This document shows positions 4,670-7,146 of a stretch of 7,146 bases of DNA, piece by piece. A model generated the notes under the pieces. The model was given only the letters and a program-made list of their open reading frames with translations, had not been told where the DNA came from and searched no databases. The first letter of the stretch is position 1. Each line of letters begins with the position of its first letter. This DNA comes from Actinomycetes bacterium. Lineage in GTDB: Bacteria > Actinomycetota > Actinomycetes > Actinomycetales > Cellulomonadaceae. Position numbers and translations under genes: made by a program. The DNA is taken from NCBI GenBank assembly GCA_023462275.1, contig JAEWYD010000315.1, forward strand, positions 1 through 7,146, read 5' to 3'.

Positions 4670-6004
4670 ATGACGAGCACCGAGACGCCAGAGACCGCCA
4701 CCGTCCCGTCGGTGACCGCGCCCGGCGCCGTGCCGGACGACGCCGTGCGCGACGCGGTCCTCGAGGTCGCCCGTCGCGCGCGGGTGGCTGCACGGGAGCT
4801 GGCCGGGGCGACGCGGGCCACCAAGGACGCGGCGCTGCACGCCATGGCCGACGCGCTCGTGGCCGCGGCGCCCGAGATCGTCGTGGCCAACGCCGTCGAC
4901 GTCGAGCGCGGGCGGGCGGGCGGCATGGCACCGGGCCTGCTCGACCGCCTGACCCTGACCCCCGAGCGGATCGGTGCGATCGCCGACGCGCTCCGGGAGG
5001 TCGCCGCCCTGCCGGACCCCGTGGGCGAGGTCGTGCGCGGCTCCACGCTCCCGAACGGGCTGCGGCTGCGGCAGGTGCGGGTGCCGATGGGCGTCGTGGG
5101 CATGATCTACGAGGCGCGGCCGAACGTGACCGTCGACGCCGCAGGCCTGGCGCTGAAGAGCGGCAACGCGGCGATCCTGCGGGGCGGCTCCGCGGCCGCG
5201 AGCTCCAACGAGGTGATCGTGCGCGTGCTCGCGGGAGCGCTCGCCGCCGTCGGGCTCCCCGGCGACGCCGTGCAGTCCATCGACGCCTACGGGCGCGCCG
5301 GCGCGGTCGCCCTCATGCACGCCCGCGGGTTGGTCGACCTGCTCGTGCCGCGCGGGGGAGCGGACCTCATCCAGACCGTCGTCCGCGAGGCGACGGTGCC
5401 GGTGGTCGAGACCGGGGTCGGCAACTGCCACGTGTACCTGGACGCGAGCGCCGATCGCGCGATGGCCGTGGACATCGTCATGAACTCCAAGACGCAGCGG
5501 GTCGGCGTCTGCAACGCGGCCGAGACCCTGCTCGTCCACGCCGACGCCGCCCCCCGGCTGCTGCCCGACGTGCTCGCCGCGCTCGCTGCCTCCGGCGTCA
5601 CCCTGCACGGCGACGAGCGCACGGCCCAGCTGGCCCCGGCCGGTGTGCAGGTCGTCCCGGCGACCGATGACGACTGGGCCACCGAGTACCTCTCGATGGA
5701 CCTCGCGGTGCGCGTGGTGGACGACCTCGAGGCCGCCGTCGAGCACATCCGCACCTGGACCTCCGGACACACCGAGGCGATCGTCACCGCCGACCTCGCC
5801 GCGTCCGAGCGGTTCGTCGCGGCGCTCGACTCCGCGGTCATCATGGTCAACGCCTCGACGCGCTTCACCGACGGCGGCCAGTTCGGCCTCGGCGCCGAGA
5901 TCGGCATCTCGACGCAGAAGATGCACGCGCGGGGCCCCATGGGCCTGCCGGAGCTCACCACCACCCAGTGGGTGGTCAACGGGCAGGGCCAGGTCCGCGC
6001 CTGA
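4670..6004 (+). CDS. proA: Gamma-glutamyl phosphate reductase (proline biosynthesis step 2)
   Basis: ProA reduces gamma-glutamyl phosphate with NADPH to glutamate-5-semialdehyde, which cyclises to pyrroline-5-carboxylate, and is thought to work in a complex with ProB. The 444 residues belong to the aldehyde dehydrogenase superfamily. Visible motifs are MGVVGMIYEARPNVTVD (140-156), SGNAAILRGGSAA (164-176), VPRGGADL (226-233), VETGVGNCHVYLD (246-258), the catalytic cysteine C281 in VGVCNAAE, and the C-terminal DGGQFGLGAEIGISTQK (401-417) with TTTQWVVNGQG. It is slightly longer than the usual 415-430 because of about 20 extra N-terminal residues rich in Thr, Pro and Ala. ATG 4670 is chosen from the adjacent -10 box; internal GTGs at 4729 and 4745 are possible alternatives. 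proC is not in the window. Confidence 0.97.
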   Translation: MTSTETPETATVPSVTAPGAVPDDAVRDAVLEVARRARVAARELAGATRATKDAALHAMADALVAAAPEIVVANAVDVERGRAGGMAPGLLDRLTLTPERIGAIADALREVAALPDPVGEVVRGSTLPNGLRLRQVRVPMGVVGMIYEARPNVTVDAAGLALKSGNAAILRGGSAAASSNEVIVRVLAGALAAVGLPGDAVQSIDAYGRAGAVALMHARGLVDLLVPRGGADLIQTVVREATVPVVETGVGNCHVYLDASADRAMAVDIVMNSKTQRVGVCNAAETLLVHADAAPRLLPDVLAALAASGVTLHGDERTAQLAPAGVQVVPATDDDWATEYLSMDLAVRVVDDLEAAVEHIRTWTSGHTEAIVTADLAASERFVAALDSAVIMVNASTRFTDGGQFGLGAEIGISTQKMHARGPMGLPELTTTQWVVNGQGQVRA

Positions 6005-6007
6005 GCG

Positions 6008-6085
6008 CGCCGCGCCGGACGGCGCGGCGGATCGCCGCGAACTGGCGCGTCCGGAACGCCCGGGGTGCCCCGTTTGGCACCCCTT
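6008..6085 (+). terminator. Two hairpins after proA, probable terminator of proBA
   Basis: CGCCGCGCC (6008-6016) pairs with GGCGCGGCG (6021-6029), a 9-bp stem with a GGAC loop, 3 nt after the stop. A second stem, GGGGTGCC (6062-6069) with GGCACCCC (6076-6083), has 8 bp and a CCGTTT loop followed by TT. Neither has a long T-tract, as is usual in this group. The rest of the gap up to 6168 shows no other gene. GACACT at 6116-6121 is a possible but unsupported -10 box for the next gene. Confidence 0.6.
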
Positions 6086-6179
6086 GCCCGGTGCCGGGGA
6101 CGGTGCCGAGCGTGCGACACTGGGACGCCTACCGCGTCCCCGACGTGCTCGGACGTGCCCAGACGTGCAGGAGGTCGAC

Positions 6180-6305
6180 GTGTCATTCGCCGCAGAGGCC
6201 GGAGCCGGCCTTCCCCCCGTCGGTGTCGGGCTCCTCGGGTTCGGTGTGCTCGTCGTCCTCCTCGGCGTCGCGTACGCCTTCCGGAACGTGGGGAACCGGG
6301 ACTGA
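6180..6305 (+). CDS. 41-residue single-pass membrane microprotein of unknown function
   Basis: GTG 6180 follows a perfect AGGAGG (6169-6174) with 5 nt spacing, the strongest ribosome-binding site in the window, which fixes the start. The peptide begins MSFAAEAGAGLPPVG, continues with one hydrophobic segment at about 14-33 (VGVGLLGFGVLVVLLGVAYA), and ends in a short polar, net positive tail FRNVGNRD. Under the positive-inside rule this predicts an outside N-terminus and a cytosolic C-terminus. There is no cleavage site, lipobox or partner motif. It lies between proA and nadD, 51 nt before nadD, and is probably co-transcribed with it. I recall similar tiny hydrophobic hypothetical proteins ahead of nadD in related actinobacteria, but cannot verify that here. 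The function is unknown. Confidence 0.8.
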   Translation: MSFAAEAGAGLPPVGVGLLGFGVLVVLLGVAYAFRNVGNRD

Positions 6306-6356
6306 GCCGGGCCGGCTCGTGCCGGTGAGACGGGCGACGGAGGACGGGCGCAGGGG

Positions 6357-6959
6357 ATGACGCAGACGAGACCGCGGATCGGCGTGATGGGCGGCACGTT
6401 CGACCCCATCCACCACGGTCACCTCGTCGCCGCTAGCGAGGCCGCCTCCGAGCTGGACCTGGACGAGGTGGTCTTCGTCCCCACCGGACGCCCCGCCTTC
6501 AAGCAGCACCCCGAGGTCACGCCGGCGGAGCACCGCTACCTCATGACGGTGATCGCCACGGCCGCGAACCCGCGGTTCACGGTGTCGCGCGTGGACATCG
6601 ACCGGCCGGGGCTGACGTACACGGTCGACACGTTGCGGGACCTGAAGTCGCAGCGCCCGGATGCCGATCTCTTCTTCATCACCGGCGCGGACGCCGTCGA
6701 GCAGATCCTCACGTGGAAGGACGTGGACTCCCTCTGGGACATGGCGCACTTCGTCGCGGTGACACGGCCGGGCCACACCCTGTCCGTCGACGGGATCCCG
6801 TCCGGGTCCGTCAGCGTGCTGGAGGTGCCTGCGCTCGCGATCTCGTCGACGAACTGCCGGCAGCGGGCACGAGCCGGAGAGCCCGTGTGGTACCTGGTCC
6901 CCGACGGTGTCGTGCAGTACATCGCCAAGCATCGGCTGTATCGAGGTAAGGATGTCTGA
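6357..6959 (+). CDS. nadD: Nicotinate-nucleotide adenylyltransferase (NAD biosynthesis)
   Basis: NadD joins nicotinate mononucleotide and ATP to make deamido-NAD in the cytosol, a step shared by de novo synthesis and nicotinate salvage. The 200 residues carry GGTFDPIHHGH (12-22), the nucleotidyltransferase loop with the HxGH motif (H19-H22); TYTVDTL (87-93); FITGADA (107-113); and ISSTNCR (162-168), where the family more often has Asp in place of N166. Length is typical. ATG 6357 keeps the first beta-strand RIGVMGGTFD intact. Its ribosome-binding site is ambiguous: GGAGGA (6339-6344) is 12 nt away, while AGGGG abuts the ATG. The 3' end overlaps the next gene by 8 nt, indicating an operon. Confidence 0.97.
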   Translation: MTQTRPRIGVMGGTFDPIHHGHLVAASEAASELDLDEVVFVPTGRPAFKQHPEVTPAEHRYLMTVIATAANPRFTVSRVDIDRPGLTYTVDTLRDLKSQRPDADLFFITGADAVEQILTWKDVDSLWDMAHFVAVTRPGHTLSVDGIPSGSVSVLEVPALAISSTNCRQRARAGEPVWYLVPDGVVQYIAKHRLYRGKDV

Positions 6960-7146
6960 TCTGAACGCGGAGATGGGCGAGCGCCGACGCCGTCGCGAGG
7001 AGGAGCGTCGTCGCCTCGCCGCGCAGGCTGACGGTGGCGTCGTGCCCGTGGCACAGGCGGCGCCCGCGGCGCCGACCCTCTCGCGGCGCGAGCTCCGGGA
7101 GCGTGCCGTGCCCGCAGGCCACGGGGCCGCACCGGCGGCCCCGCAC
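6952..7146 (+). CDS. N-terminal part of an unrecognised charged protein (runs off the right edge)
   Basis: ATG 6952 starts inside the last codons of nadD, in another frame, and stays open for 65 codons to the end of the window. GAGG (6943-6946) 5 nt upstream is a good ribosome-binding site. The peptide begins MSDLNAEMGERRRRREEERR, a strongly Arg/Glu-rich probable helix or coiled coil. It then becomes Ala/Pro-rich and low-complexity, with a second charged patch SRRELRER. No transmembrane segment or domain is reached. In actinobacteria, poorly characterised proteins often sit between nadD and the ribosomal silencing factor gene rsfS; this may be one. The family cannot be named from this fragment. 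Confidence 0.75.
   Translation, partial: MSDLNAEMGERRRRREEERRRLAAQADGGVVPVAQAAPAAPTLSRRELRERAVPAGHGAAPAAPH

Noticed and set aside
5643..6179. Upstream extension of the microprotein frame back to 5643
   Set aside because: It overlaps proA and the post-proA hairpins and encodes Arg/Pro/Ser-rich sequence; the perfect AGGAGG before GTG 6180 marks the real start.
3464..6409. 981-codon open frame on the minus strand opposite proB, proA and the nadD start
   Set aside because: It is the antisense shadow of GC-rich genes whose codons nearly always end in G or C. Its peptide is His/Arg/Asp/Gly-rich low complexity, it crosses several real gene boundaries, and proB and proA on the other strand have unmistakable motifs.
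1..7146. CRISPR arrays, insertion sequences, phage genes, tRNA or rRNA genes
   Set aside because: No regularly spaced repeats, transposase or integrase motifs, or tRNA-like T-loop sequences were seen on either strand; the window is fully accounted for by the listed genes and short gaps.

Overview
The window is a chromosomal housekeeping segment from a very GC-rich actinobacterium. The gene order RNase E tail - rplU - rpmA - obgE - proB - proA - nadD is the classic actinobacterial arrangement. The protein sequences, such as the Ala/Pro/Glu-rich RNase E tail and a roughly 500-residue Obg, together with GTG starts and TAnnnT -10 boxes set just ahead of start codons, suggest a Micrococcales member close to Cellulomonas. 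That genus-level guess is inference.

Layout on the + strand: the 3' end of a probable RNase E/G gene (to 140); an intergenic region with a good sigma-70-type promoter (176-204) and an approximately 134-nt structured leader; rplU (345-665) and rpmA (714-974), encoding ribosomal proteins L21 and L27, closed by a perfect 10-bp hairpin; then obgE (1067-2587), a ribosome-assembly GTPase. After a divergent island come proB (3518-4654) and proA (4670-6004), the first two enzymes of proline synthesis. They are followed by a pair of hairpins, a 41-residue single-pass membrane microprotein (6180-6305), nadD (6357-6959) for NAD synthesis, and the start of an unrecognised Arg/Glu-rich protein (6952 onward) that overlaps nadD.

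The non-routine part is a two-gene minus-strand island (3407-2632) between obgE and proB. It encodes a 77-residue helix-turn-helix protein and a 180-residue stand-alone ClpC-type N-terminal domain with no AAA+ module. The two genes overlap in TGATG. Their promoter has TTGACG, 17 bp, TAGGCT, and then the ATG exactly where transcription should begin, so the message is probably leaderless. An 8-bp inverted repeat covers the -35 box and abuts the -10 box, which suggests autoregulation. The Clp-N protein keeps the residues that I recall as contacts for cyclomarin-type antibiotics on mycobacterial ClpC1. That makes it a candidate decoy or sensor like mycobacterial ClpC2.

The remaining genes are ordinary, full-length and without visible frameshifts. 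I see no tRNA or rRNA genes, CRISPR arrays, insertion sequences or prophage genes. The long antisense frames are artefacts of high GC content.
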